Positions 1-11,280 of a DNA stretch of 64,000 bases are shown here, one piece after another. Numbering within the stretch: position 1 is the first letter of the stretch; each line of letters opens with the position of its first letter. The notes under the pieces are model-generated. The model was given only the letters and a program-made list of their open reading frames with translations. It was not told the DNA's origin and did not search any database. The position numbers were made by a program, and so were the translations under genes. The stretch is from Ampelocalamus luodianensis (Eukaryota > Streptophyta > Magnoliopsida > Poales > Poaceae), in the NCBI GenBank assembly GCA_036346255.1, contig CM070620.1:16232671-16296670 (forward strand). The letters are read 5' to 3'.

Positions 1-237
1 GCCGATGGCAATGGCCGTGCCATTCCTTGTCGGCGGAGCTTTGCTATTGATATGTGTGTTGGGAGTTTGGTGGTGTTTGTCTGGAACAAGATAAACAAGA
101 AGGAGGCTGCCTTCCTGGTGCCCGCGGTTGCATCCGGTTTGATCTGTGGGGATGGCATATGGACGTTCCCTTCTTCCCTGCTTGCTCTTGCCAAGATTAA
201 GCCACCAATCTGCATGAAGTTTACGCCTGGAGGCTAG
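1..237 (+). CDS. YSL: Yellow Stripe-Like (YSL) metal-nicotianamine transporter, 3' terminal exon, frameshifted
   Basis: This is the C-terminal end of an oligopeptide-transporter-family protein of the YSL group, plasma- or endomembrane carriers of metal-nicotianamine or metal-phytosiderophore complexes. Frame 2 reads the family block MAMAVPFLVGG (5-37); the reading then jumps to frame 1 for FAIDMCVGSLVVFVW, PAVASGLICGDGIW, PSSLLALAKIKPP and the terminal CMKFTPGG, with stop TAG at 235-237. Family members have GGYFAIDM here; two bases (GC, 38-39) stand where one Tyr codon is expected, so one base is missing. As read, the transmembrane tail is lost unless the indel is an assembly error. The gene starts left of the window, so nothing can be said about its promoter or upstream exons. 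Family identity is secure; the exact paralogue (rice YSL2/YSL15 type) is inferred from neighbours. Confidence 0.85.
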   Translation, partial: ADGNGRAIPCRRSFAIDMCVGSLVVFVWNKINKKEAAFLVPAVASGLICGDGIWTFPSSLLALAKIKPPICMKFTPGG

Positions 238-645
238 AGAAATGGGCGGTTCATGAATGGGGAGTTGGAAAATTAACGATGATGGAAGATACAATAAATT
301 TGTTCTAGTCACGTCTTATTGAATTATCCTTGCAGTGTGCCGCTATTTTCCGAGTGCTCGAGGACTCAAGCTTTCTGGAGCTGATTTGCTGGTGTGTTTA
401 TGATCCAAAGTCAACTTTGTGTTTTGAACCAGGGATGACCACATTACAGCTAAGCAGAACCTTCATTCTTATAATTGATTTTGGATATGTACTTGTATTT
501 TCAATCATGTGTATCTATTGAGTTGGGCGAATATGTGTACTCTGTACTTTTACATTTTTCAGATAACTTGAAATTTGATTGGTGTGGTATAAGGAATACT
601 GTGATACAACTTTCTTTGGTGATGTGTTGAGAAATGCATTGGTTT
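238..645. other. YSL 3' flank, no gene seen
   Basis: AT-rich sequence after the YSL stop. It most likely holds the 3' UTR and intergenic DNA. Short open frames here match nothing I recognise. Confidence 0.4.
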
Positions 646-684
646 ATGAAATTCACACCGGGAAGCTAGAGAAATGGACAGTTC
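646..684 (+). pseudogene. Relic of a second YSL stop-codon region
   Basis: These 39 bases match 214-252 at 32 of 39 positions. Both read MKFTPG(G/S) followed by TAG and AGAAATGG. Four of the mismatches are silent third-codon changes, as expected for a coding duplicate. Upstream sequence does not continue as YSL, so only the tip of a 3' end survives. It may be the displaced end of the broken YSL copy at 1685-5935. Confidence 0.5.
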
Positions 685-780
685 TTGGACTTCGTATCAT
701 TGACGTTGTGTTCGTGTACGTCTATACAGCTGGACGAGACTTTTATTCTTTTATTTTAGCAAATCACAAGAGCTTTATTA

Positions 781-1684
781 ACTAATAGCAGGATTACAAT
801 CACTAGTGATGATGTCCATAATGAATTCAGGGATACAGTTCACCAAGTACACATCTTTCGTCCCACCGAGGTTTCCTTTGCGCAACAATGAGCTGCTAAA
901 TTTGCCTCGTGACGGTATGAACACAACAAAACGAACTAAAATTCCTGCTAAGCTCTTGAATTTCATGCCAAATACCTGCAATTTATGATCTTGCGCCATT
1001 CTGCGAGTTAATCATATTGACAAGAGTCAAATTATCCGACTCCAAAATCACCTGATTACATCCCTATCGAATTGCAAGTTGAAGTCCATCTCTCGCTGCC
1101 AAATTATCCGACTGACTCCAAAATCACCTGATTGCTAATATGTTCCTCTTTTTGTTGCACTGGTTGTTTCAAAGGAGCAAACACATAATCATCCTCCCCG
1201 ACCCCCATACTTCCTCCACTTCCCTGCTTTCCTCTCGATCTCAACACACAAGAGGATCGATGACTAGAATTGGATTTACTCGAGGAGCTGCTACCAAAAG
1301 GCTCTGTGGTTGCCTGGCCAAAACTCAACAACTTCTCCTCCAGCGCTCGAAGTTTTACGTCATAAGGGAGTTTGCCACCTGCATCTCTAGTTGCAGGGTT
1401 GGGGCAAACTATTTCTGAATGCCCCATCAGCCCGCACGAGAAGCAAAAGAAAGGGAGTTTCTCATATTGGATTTTGTACCACTCATTCATACCAGTGTGC
1501 GCTGATTTCACCAGGACTCCCCGTCAAAGTGGTTTGTCAAACTCAATGAAAACTCTAGCGTGAGCCTTCAGCCTTACCATGTTCATTGATAGCGATTTTG
1601 TCAACCTCACCAATCAAGGCAGCCAATTTCCTATCTTTCTTCTCATTCATCCAACCAAACAGAACATCTAGGATATGGGCCCAT
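781..1684 (-). mobile_element. LINE (non-LTR retrotransposon) remnant: DUF4283/zinc-knuckle ORF1 joined to RNase H-like tail
   Basis: On the minus strand from about 1684 the sequence reads IWAHILDVLFGWMNEKK and then, after a frame change and one TGA, ARVFIEFDKPL, GVLVKSAHTGMNEWYKIQYE and the zinc knuckle CFSCGLMGHSEIVC (CX2CX4HX4C). This is the ORF1-type protein of plant LINEs. Near 1137 it changes abruptly to VILESD-type sequence, then EANLAAHCCAK and FIMDIITSDCNP, the C-terminal RNase H-like (RVT_3) part. Endonuclease and reverse transcriptase are missing, so this is an internally deleted copy. Low-coordinate flank 740-780 has AATAAAG- and A-rich tail-like sequence on the minus strand, consistent with a LINE 3' end. 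A short repeat (1026-1058 versus 1099-1137) marks the rearranged junction. The element abuts a YSL exon at 1685. Confidence 0.75.
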
Positions 1685-1836
1685 ATCGCTCTGAACAAGA
1701 GGACGTACGAGCTGGCCGGTGTGAGCACGCCGGGCAACACGCCGGGGAGCTACAAGGAACCCGGCGTCAGGTGGATGACCGGATTCCTACGCGCAATTAG
1801 CTTCGTGGGCTCCTCAACTTGTTTCCGCTCGGAAAG
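1685..1836 (+). pseudogene. YSL: YSL pseudogene, N-terminal exon fragment
   Basis: Plus-strand reading gives ALNKRTYELAGVSTPGNTPG, SYKEPGVRWMTGFL and AISFVG, the conserved first hydrophobic segment of YSL transporters. A 1-base loss after VG shifts the frame, after which LNLFPLGK continues to a good donor (GGAAAG/GTGCCT at 1836/1837). Homologues have GLL.LVPLRK here and splice at the same point. The exon begins directly at the LINE boundary, so the true start of the gene is missing. It splices in principle to 5276. Decay (frameshift, lost start) makes this a pseudogene. Confidence 0.8.
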
Positions 1837-4800
1837 GTGCCTACTTTGCCAACAAATTTGTTGTTGCTGCACTCAACGTTCTGCGGATTAGCTCAATCCC
1901 TACAAATTCAGGATTTTTCTCGTGTTCCTGCTATAATCAGACGTTATGTTATTTTTTAAATTGTAGCGTCATAATACCATGTGGTTTAGAGTTAAAGTGG
2001 TAGTTTCTGTGAGTTTTATGTCGTCTGGCAGGATTCCTACTATGGAGCAACTAGCGCCCGGACTTCCCATCGTACACTCTGGTGCAACATCTGTAAACAA
2101 CGTGTGCAATAATTTTAATCTATGTGTATAACAAAATATACAAATAACAATACAATGACAAGAAAAAATTTAGGAAGATATCATTTTCTCACCGAAATTG
2201 TATAAAACCATCAGTATAGAATATAGCCGTGCTTTTAAAAACTAGTTCAAATGTCCTAAACAAACAAATTTCGATATTACAACATTGCAATATTTGAAAA
2301 TAATAATGAAAACATCCGAAAATAATTGTTACAATATTTTTTTGAACAACGATGTAACAATCAAATGGTGAAGAGGTTGCAATAAAAGGTTTACTCTTGT
2401 GCAACAAATGAAAAACATTATTGCAACAAAAAATACCTTTTGCCGCAACATTTGATGCAACAACATTGTAACAATAAAAAACGCTCCATGCAATATTTCG
2501 AGCCAACTATTGCAACAAATTTAGCAAACGCCTGCAACAAAACGTACTCGGAGGAGGCACCCGGATATACTTTTATGATTGTTGATCTTTTGAGAAGTGG
2601 GAAAATTCTAAGTCTAAAAAAGCAAATATTTTCACATGTATAGTTTGTAAGATATTTAAAATCTAGCAGATATAATCGATTTAGTACAGGTTTAGAGGGC
2701 TATATAACATAAAGAAATTAAGCTAAAGTGTACTAATGAACAAAAGCAAAACAGGGGGGCTGACTCATCACAATAGAGAGCAAAGTAGGGAAAGGTGAAA
2801 TCAAGATTACAAAAAGAAGAAATGGAGTCCGGCTGAATTTCACTCCTCTCGAGTAGGAAGCCGGGTAGGGGCCCGGACAAGAGGGGAAGAAGACAACGTC
2901 ACAAGGGATAATGCAGCGCAGAGTCAACACGGGACCACCGTAGAGAGGCAGAAGGAGAGGGGGTGCGAGCAGGTAGGTGGGGAAAGAGGAGGGTGTTGCG
3001 AGGGTGAGGCGGAGGCGGCGGTAGTGTCGCGAGGTGAAGAGGGAACCGGGAAGAGACGATGGAGTGGGCAAGGCTACTGAGTGAGAGAGAGCAGGTGGTA
3101 GAAAGTGGATGTGGAATGTGTGGCTGGAAATCGTCCAATGCGTCCAAACATACGAGTGCTTGCATTACCCTTCCTACTATTATCTTCATTAAATTGTTAC
3201 TACAATTTTTTAAAGATAGTTCAGCTTGTTGGTGTGAAGTTTGTAGTATATCCTCGCTTTGTTTCTCATTTTGGATAGCGTTAGAAATGTTAATTCTACC
3301 CTATGTTCTTCTTCTCTCCTCTTCTCTGCAGATAGGTCATGCACGTCTCCTGCAAGGAGACAAGGAGCAAAGTCTCCTTCCCATGCTGCCACTGGCTGCT
3401 AGTGCCATCGTGCCCATGTCCAACCCTGTCGGCGCCCTCGTGCTCCATTCCCACCCGTCGACGTCCTCATGCCCTGTCCTCGCGACGTTCTCACCCGCAC
3501 CTCCCCTCGTTAGGCTTGTTGACACGCTGCTCGATGCGGCCAACCTCCCTAATCACGCAACTGACCTTGTCGTGCGCGACTTTGCTTTGGATGTGCTGCA
3601 TGGGGATGACCTGACTCCGCCAGAGCTTGCGTGTTGTGGCAGTGGCACCAACAAAGACGACAATGCTAGTGAAGGGACGAACTCCATCGCACCATCGCCA
3701 TCTTCCTCGCCCGACCGATGAACCGCGACACCGCCAAGTGATCTCCCAATCTGGTGAGTGATATCGATGTTTGTTCTCATCATATCGTGTTCTAGCCGTT
3801 TGTGGACTCGATACTCTAAATTAATTTGGTTTTCATTCACGTAGTGTGACGAATCGGCCATTTTTGTTCGGATTCGGTCATCTTCTCTCATTTCATTCAT
3901 CATCGAGATCAACATTAGTCCAATCCTTCACGCAGAGCACCTCTCACTATCTCTATCAATTTGACGTGCTCACTTTTCCCTCCCGACCTCCGACTTGCTA
4001 CCGCCATAAGCACCTGATGCCCACGCTGTCGCCCATCGCCACAAGCACGTCTCCAGTGTATCTCTCTGCAGACCACCACCACCAATGGATTCGCCTCGTC
4101 TCCCTTACTCCATTTTGGTCCTTCCTAGAGCCTCACCTCCATTCTCTCGTCACGACCTATGCTTGGTTGAGAAAGAACCGGAGGAAAAAAGAAGAGAGAA
4201 GAGGAGATAGGAAGTAGAAAGAAATGACAGGTGGGAATGGGATCAGCCCTAAAGAAAAGGAAAAGGAAATAAAGAAAAAGAAAGAGTGAAGGTAGAATGG
4301 TCATTTCACACTGTTTTGATGGGAAACGTGACTGCAATAGTATTTTTCAGAAGCTTTTCGTGTTAGCGATGGCATTTGTAAGTCTGACTTCTTCGCAATG
4401 GTATTTTGCAACTCCGCGGCGATTGCGATGGTACTGAGCAAATTTACTCTTTTTAATTTAAGTTGCTTGCCAAGCTTATTAGGCTATATGTTTATTCAAG
4501 AGTAAGTCATTTGTCAAGATCCCTAGATTTGTATTTTGTTTTACTTTAGTTCTTCACCCTCTGCTTTATTTTGGTGTATTTGGACTTGCTTTACTTTGCA
4601 ACTTTTAGCCAAAACTACTAGAAATGTAGAAATAACAAGGAAGTGCCTAAACTTATGTGGCCTTGGGAAAACTATATCATCATGGAAATTTTATTGGACC
4701 CCACCGATAGAATCGGAATCGCTTACTAGATATTTTGGCAAAACTTTGGACATTTTTTTGAATTGGAAATTGAATTTTTCGGATGTAAAGATGAAATTTT

Positions 4801-5275
4801 ATCTAATTTTGAATTTAGATGAAAATTAGATAAATCCAAAAAATCGCTTGATATGAAATCTTATCACCACCACCAATAACACCGACCATCTACTACGCGA
4901 AATTTCGACGATATAGTTTTCTGTCGTGGCATACTATGTGTGTATGGCGTGTTAGCTCCCATCGATCGCCACATTTCAAAGGTCAATTGGGGGTGTGGGA
5001 GTGGGGCGATTCTATGTACTAATATACTATGCCATGTGACATTTCCATTATTCTTAACCAACAAATCGGCTAAAGTGAAAAAATGAAGTAAATTTGGATT
5101 AAAAAAAAAAAAAGCTCATAGGCTAAATGAGACCACCTTACACATATGAATACCCTTTATGCAAGTCACTCTTGCCACACAAAATATGTTATTGCAAGTT
5201 TGAAGAAACATACATATAAAACCCCATTTTCTTTCATTTGTGTATCCCACCTCATGATTGGCATGACATTTTCAG
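1837..5275. other. Enlarged intron of the YSL pseudogene with unclassified repeats
   Basis: This 3.4-kb interval separates the two YSL exon blocks. 2080-2545 is dense in GCAACA/TTGCAACA motifs and looks like transposon sequence. 2690-4340 contains GC-richer DNA with a 220-codon open frame (3059-3721) that has Pro/Ser-rich, low-complexity composition and no recognised domain; I do not call it a gene. 4340-5270 is AT-rich with a poly-A run at 5101. No target duplications were found. Confidence 0.4.
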
Positions 5276-5935
5276 GCTTTGGTCATAGATTATAAATTAA
5301 CTTATCCAAGTGGGACTGCAACTGCTGTTCTTATAAATGGATTCCATACCCCTCAAGGAGAAAAGAATGCAAATTATGGACCTCACGTCACTTATGCTAA
5401 CTAATGCACCCGATACATGATAAATTCATGCTGAATTTTAAATTCACCTTTATGTCGAAGCAAGTCAATGATTTCAAGTACTTTGGGACCACCTTCGATG
5501 GAGCTTCTTCCAAAGGGTTCTATACAGTGGCGAGAGTTGTGTGTTTCTTCAATTCCCTACTTTTGGTATGAAGGCTTGAAACAAACGTATCCCCTATGGG
5601 TTGCCCATTGCTTCTAGTACTACTGTGCTAATTGTCAGCATGCCAAATTCTCCTAACTCTCGAGTTCTTTAGTCGAGTTCTTCTTCGATTTTAGCCTCAC
5701 ATATGTCGCTCACGCCTAGTAAACCTCTCCACCTTCTATGGTGCAATACTTTCTTGGGGAATAATGTGGCCACTCATCAAAAACAAAAGGGTAATTGGTA
5801 CCGCAAATGTACTGAAAGCAAGATGACAAGCATGTTTGGTTACAAGGTTTGCTTGATAATTCACCGTTATGGTCGGTACTCAATATCATCATCGCGCAAG
5901 CCATGACCAATTCGACGCAAGAGGAAGGTGCGGTA
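5276..5935 (+). pseudogene. YSL: YSL pseudogene, second exon block
   Basis: After acceptor TTTTCAG the sequence reads ALVIDYKLTYPSGTATAV, LINGFHTPQGEK, the hallmark YSL segment. About 85-90 unrelated bases then interrupt it (roughly 5361-5450). It resumes as KQV, WSFFQ, FLQFPTFGMKA with a stop where family members have Trp (TGG to TGA). A GTATCC...CTTTAG intron (about 5586-5672) follows, then FFFDFSLTYV, a small internal deletion, and frames resembling GAILSWGIMWPLI, KQKGNWYRKCTES and MTSMFGYKV. Homology fades at about 5930, 130 bases before a retroelement LTR begins; the C-terminal half is absent. Several independent lesions show this copy is dead. Confidence 0.85.
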
Positions 5936-6064
5936 GCCTAGCCACGCATCCATGCATTCAGGAGTTTCCTTGCCCAATAGATTAGGACTCTTTAAATTAG
6001 GATAGTTTATTTCCTTGTGTTAGTTACTTTCTAAATCTGAATTTCCTTAGATAAGTTTTGTCGA

Positions 6065-6862
6065 TGTTTTAAAACCGATCTCACGTAAAGATTATTTGAT
6101 TCGGAGGGTCTCCACAATTGATCACACAGACAAAGAAGATACGGGATTTTTATACGTGTTCGGGCCTTCTCCAATGAGAATAACAACCCTACTCCTGTAT
6201 GTACTATATTGGGTATCCTGACATAATCCGCGAAAGACTTGCGCTAATATCGCTCATCGATGCTCTCTCCCCAAAAGGTCTATCTCATTACCTCTAAAAG
6301 ATGCCTATTTATAGTATGCTGTGAAGACAGTTGTCGTTCCAGGTCAGGAGACGCTCATTACTCTGTAATAATGAGAGTAATTACGGAGTAGTAACCTCCC
6401 ACGCTGTTCGACTGTTATCAATCGAGATAATGGTGAGTTATCCGTAGTTATTCTGTATAACAACATATCTTGATCGCCGATCTCACAATTAACATGGTCT
6501 CATGGCGAGTGGACCTAGTTATCTGTGGAGAAGTCGTGGTAGGACTGGTCGTAGCAGGACTTACGACCAGGGGGTAGTCGTAGAAAAGCTTACAACTAGA
6601 TGCTGGTCGTAGAAAGACTTACGATTAGATGTTGGTTGTAGAAAGACTTACGACCGAAGGTAATCGTAGGAGAACTTGCGATTACATGGTAGTCGTAGAA
6701 ATGCTTACGACTAGGGGGTGGTCGTAGAAGGACTTACGACCACCCGATTGACCTCTCCCTTACAGCTATAAGGGGTATACTTAATCACTGTGTGACGTCA
6801 TATTTACCCATAATACACAATTATGAACAAATAGTAAAATGAGGATTATTAGATTCTCGTCA
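6065..6862 (-). repeat. LTR of Tat-like gypsy element (3' LTR, minus orientation)
   Basis: The sequence runs TGTTTTAAAA...TCTCGTCA and is followed by TCTAGCCCCCCAGC, the complement of a polypurine tract, which marks the 3' LTR of an element read on the minus strand. The block TTCGGGCCTTCTCC..GAGAATAACAACC and the end GAGGATTATT are shared with the solo LTR at 25342-26050. No target duplication is visible. Confidence 0.65.
6535..6746. repeat. Array of about seven imperfect hairpin units (GTCGTA...TACGAC)
   Basis: Each unit of about 30 bases is self-complementary, for example GGTCGTAGAAGGACTTACGACC. Units are separated by 4-8 bases. Several carry matched changes in both arms (GGTCGTA/TACGACC, TAGTCGTA/TACGACTA, TAATCGTA/GCGATTA), so dyad symmetry is kept although sequence varies. 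The array lies inside the LTR. Confidence 0.85.
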
Positions 6863-7431
6863 TCTAGCCCCCCAGCTTCAAGTGAAAATAACTTACTTGG
6901 GCAAGGGGTCGTAGATGATCCTACAACCACTAAGTGGCTGTAGGAAAAATGTTGAAGGAAATACTCTTCAACACGTGTTTCTTTCGACCAGAAATATACT
7001 TGGTCGAGACAGTTTGTTGGGAACCTTACGACTGCAAGGTAGTCGTAGAAAATCTTACAACTTTAGAGTAATCGTGGTACAACGATCGGAAGTAAAGCCT
7101 TTCCGAGAGGTATTTCTTTTGACCAGAAAAATACTTGATCAAGAAGGTAATTTTGCTTGAGGTATGAAAAGAGCCTCGGCTATCTCGAACAGGCAGATTT
7201 AAAAAGATCTGTCTGTTAGAGCGATTCCCGAAGCGGTGGAAACCGCTGAGTTTCCACGGTATTTCGTTTCAAGAGTGCGGTTATAAAACGGACCGTGGGG
7301 TGACTTTAGGGTTCTTACCTTTTCCCAATTCACCTTGACTGTTCATCGTATTCTCGCCTCTTCCGCCGCCAGTAACACTGTGTTCTTTCTTGAAGCTTTC
7401 CCGAATCCAACTCTCCCCTTCTTGAGAAAAG

Positions 7432-10400
7432 ATGGCTAGGATCATCTCTGAGTGGGCTGAATCGAAAATGGATACAGCGAAGATGAACACCTTGGTTGCT
7501 GCCGAGAAGATCCCCGAGAAGGTTCTTGTGAAGTGGATTTCGGCACACGGACAACACTAGCCGTCGGGGGAGGACGGTCAAATCCTCGTCTTCCAGCGAC
7601 AGTGTGTGTGCCTTCGATTGCTCGCTCACCCTTTTCTTACGCTCGTGCTCGAGCACTTTGGGGTGGAATTAGTGAACCTTGGACCTAATTCCATCACAAT
7701 GTTAAGTGTTTTCGTGTACTTGTGTGAGGCATACCTAGGGATTCCGGCGGACCTCGAGCTTTTTCAGTACTACTACGGGATGGCTTGACAAGTCGGAATT
7801 GCCAGAAGTTGTGGTCTAAAGCTCCACGACGGCAAGTCGAAGGAGTATATTCAGATGTTCACCCAGTCCTCATAGCCAGGGTGGAAGAAGAAATGGTTAT
7901 ACTGGGAAGTCACCGAAGAAGATAGCCTCTCGTTCATCGGGAATGCCGCCGAGAGAATTTCTTCCTGGGATTCGACTCCCAAGAATCTTGATCGAATCGC
8001 CCCTACATTCAAGCTATCAAAGACTTGAAGGCGAGGGGGCTTACCGGATGGCACGTGGTGAAGGACTTCATCACGCGCCGCATTAGTCCCCTAAAGAAAC
8101 GAGTTCCTCCCATGTGGAGGTACTCAGGGAAAGAAGACCCGACCAAGGACTACAAGGATGGTAAATGGAATGCTCACTTTTTGACTATAGCCTTGGTTAA
8201 TCTTGATCTAGTCTGTTGATTGTGCTACTTGTCCGTACAGATCTTCCATATGCTGAGATTGACGCTCGCGTTAGGCTCATCTGTGAGAAGAGTCCGTCCA
8301 GTGTAGTAGCTCCCCAAATTCTCGCGGTTTTAACCGCAGAGGAGAAGGTGGAGCGCCTAAAGGTAATCGAAAAATCAATTTCATCTTTAGGTATCGGTAG
8401 TCGCAGAAATACTTACGACTATGGGGGTGGTCGTAGAAGGACTTACGACCAGGTGGGTGGTCGAGAAAACTTACGACCACTTTCTGTAACATTTTATTTT
8501 CCTGATCTCATCAGAAAGTAGGCATAGAGGATTGCCAAGATGACGACGCAGAGGTCACGTTGGTGGTCATCGGGACAACGGCGCAAATGGAGCAGTCGAA
8601 AGCTCCTCCAACCAAAAGGCGTCGACTCGTAAAGGTCGGTGACAAAGGTGGCACAAGTTCGGCTTCTTCTGCTCCCTTTGCTCAATTCGCTGCAGACATG
8701 GAGGCAGCGACGAGGGAAAAAGCAGAGGAAGCTGCCTCTGCTCTTAAACGCAAAGCCCCTAAGGCCAAGGTACCCTTCTATTACGACAACAAGACTTTCG
8801 CAGTTTCTGCTTCTCGTGGCTTTATAAGGCAGTTAGAAAATGAGAACTGTAAGAGCTTCGTGTCTTTTGTGAAGAAAACTGCTGCTTCAGCAGAACCCGT
8901 GGTCGAGGGGAGCAGTGCTTTTGAGGTGGTCGAGACAGATTTCGGCCATTCGGAGTCGAGGGTCACGGCGGTGACTCCTGCCTCTGTCGAATCTCGACCA
9001 ACAGTAGTCGAGAGGAAGTTGAAGAAACCTTCCGTTTGGAAGGTTGCTCCCAAGTTCCTGGTTAGGTCTAGCACGCAGAGGTATGTGAAAAACAGAAGTG
9101 TAAGAACAGCATTCGCCCTTTATTTTTCACGAGTTAACTTGCTCTTTGTTTTGTGATCTTAGCCCAACTCCTTCAGCCTCCATGGATACTTCTATCGAGA
9201 AGCCCGCTGTTACTTCTTCAGCCAGTGAAAGTGCGACAGCGATGGTAGCTGAAGCTCCAGCTACCATTCCCATGGTGGAGGAAGTCGTCGCTGCTAAAGT
9301 TGCTACGACCACTGAGGTAGTCGTTGGGATGGAGGTGGAGACAAGGGAGGCCACGAGGGAGACACTGGGAGTCGGTGGTGGTGAGAGTTCCGACCACCAT
9401 GCCGGTAAGGAGGTTGTCGAGGACATTCCTTCCGGTCCTCTAGGCGGTGCTTCCGTCACCGAATCAGAGGAAGAAGAGTACTTTAACTTCTGCTCTGATT
9501 TCTTTGGCCCTGCTTCTATCGTAGGATCTTTCGCCTATAGATCTCGCGATCGAGTCCTCACCCCAACAAAGATTCCCAATTGTGGGGATGTCTTCGATAA
9601 CGAACGCCTCGAAGGGGTTTGGTGAAACGAGTCGAGGAGATGGACGGCCGAAAGATCCGTTGAGGATAGTCTCCATGTTTGCTTGGTCAAGCATGAATGT
9701 AAGTATCCATTGATACCCACAAGTATGGTTTTATCCTTACTTCTTATCGCCTTTCTCTCTGTGAGAGTCAGTAGAACAAGTTGCTACAATTTGCGAGTAC
9801 AATCGGCAACTTGTCAAATTGTGACAAGAGAAAGCAAGATCTGCGAGCAAGCATAGAGGTGGTGAGTAACCGACACTGTAATCGCTTTACCAATCGATTA
9901 CTTGTTCAAGACTGTAGGGGATTGTCGAGAAAATCTTACGACTTGGTAATCGGTCGAGAAAACTTATGATCATGTGCCGCGATAAATACGCATTGATCGC
10001 TCGTCTCAGTATTCATGTCTACCTTTTAACTTTTCCAGGTTTAAGAGTGACGAAAAGACCTTATCTGATTCGCTTGACGTCGAAAAGGCCGAGATGAAAA
10101 AGTTAAGGGATGAGGTCACCAACCTTATGAAGAAACTTCAGGAGGCCAACTCTGCAACTCAAGGGTTGCAGGAAAAAATAAACAGTACGTGAAGTTATGA
10201 TTGCTTACTTTCTTGATCTTCACCTTCCTAACTTCTCATTCTTTTATAGAAAAGAAGTCGAAAATAAGACCCTTCAGCCGAGGTGGGACTCTTCTGATCG
10301 AGGTTCAAGAAAAACCTCATCGCTCGTGAGATCGCCGCATCGCGAAAGATAAAGATCAAGAAATTGATAAATTAGGTTCTCAATCAGCGGGTAAGTAAAA

Positions 10401-10887
10401 CTTTACCTGCTATTAAATTGTTTTTTCTTTCTTGTGAAGTCATTTTATCTAACTAATCTTACTCTTTCCAGAGAGGTTAACTTAAATAAAACAACTCCAA
10501 GAGGCTTCGACTTGCACCCAAGAGGAGATGAAGTCGATGAAGATCAATCTTCAAGATAACATTTCGCTTTTGAACAATTTACTCGATGGGCTTCATGCTG
10601 AAAAGATCACACCTCGTGACGACACGCTAGCCGCTCATACGAGTGCCATTGGGGAGCAAGTCGGTAACTTCCAAGAGTTGGTGACTACTCTGAAGACCAA
10701 CCAGAATGACTCGATAAAAGAAGCGATCAAAGGAGTTGTAAGCTTTGTTTTAGCAAAGCTTAAAGCCCATGACCCCAACCTTAACCTCATTCTCGTTGAA
10801 ACCGACTTCGATCAGATTGAAGCCGGGCGTAACTTAATCGAGGATATGCGATCGATTGACGAGAAGGCGCGGAGGAGATGCAAATAG
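7432..10887 (+). pseudogene. Extra gene of the Tat-like element: putative gypsy-type transposon protein (PF04195-like), antisense to pol
   Basis: The first exon starts MARIISEWAESK and carries HPFLTLVLEHFGVELVNLGP, SITMLSVFVYLCEAYLGIP and GLTGWHVVKDFITRRISPLK, the signature of the plant 'putative gypsy type transposon' domain. It has in-frame stops at 7558, 7786 and 7873 and a frameshift near 8025. Further exons follow plausible GT-AG introns: 8240-8363 (AEIDARVRLICEKSP), a basic/Ala-rich exon at about 8520-9080, an acidic Ser/Ala/Val-rich one at 9170-9625, and coiled-coil exons at about 10040-10185 and 10500-10887 (LRDEVTNLMKKLQEANS), ending TAG 10885-10887. The gene lies between the 3' LTR and pol but on the opposite strand, the arrangement known for additional ORFs of Tat/Ogre/Grande lineage elements. 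Its function is not established. This copy is not translatable as it stands. Confidence 0.7.
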
Positions 10888-11280
10888 AATCTCCTTCGCG
10901 AGTAGTCTGTAATAAGGATCTGTAAAGACAAGCCCTTTGGTGATGTATAAATATATGATCTTTTCCTCTTTCCTACAAGTTATCTCGTAGAGTAGTTAGT
11001 AACTTGTAAGATAATAAAAGGAAAGAATAATCGCACTGATATGTGCAATTCCTCTTTCCTTCTTCCTTTTTCCCGCAAATCATCTTGTAGAGTAGTTAGT
11101 AACTCGTAAGATAATGACTCAAAAAGAGACTAAGGCTAAGAATTGAAGTCATGTTTATAACTTTATCCTAGTCCCAGACTATTTGCTTAGTTTATTTGAA
11201 TAAACTGAGAAAATAGTAAAGAAATGGTTTATGAAAACAGAGAGATTTATTCGACTTTATCTTGCACTAGTCGAAAGAGT
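10888..11280. other. 3' flank of the antisense gene with a duplicated segment
   Basis: The block GTAGAGTAGTTAGTAACT(T/C)GTAAGATAAT occurs twice, at about 10988-11016 and 11090-11116. It is probably the 3' UTR of the antisense gene. No open frame of note was seen. Confidence 0.4.

Noticed and set aside
3059..3721. A 220-codon open frame as a possible host gene
   Set aside because: First half is hydrophobic AT-rich intron-like sequence and second half is Pro/Ser low complexity; no domain or splice support.
6535..6746. CRISPR-like regularly spaced repeats
   Set aside because: Units are themselves palindromic and variable, the gaps are only 4-8 bases, and the context is a plant LTR.
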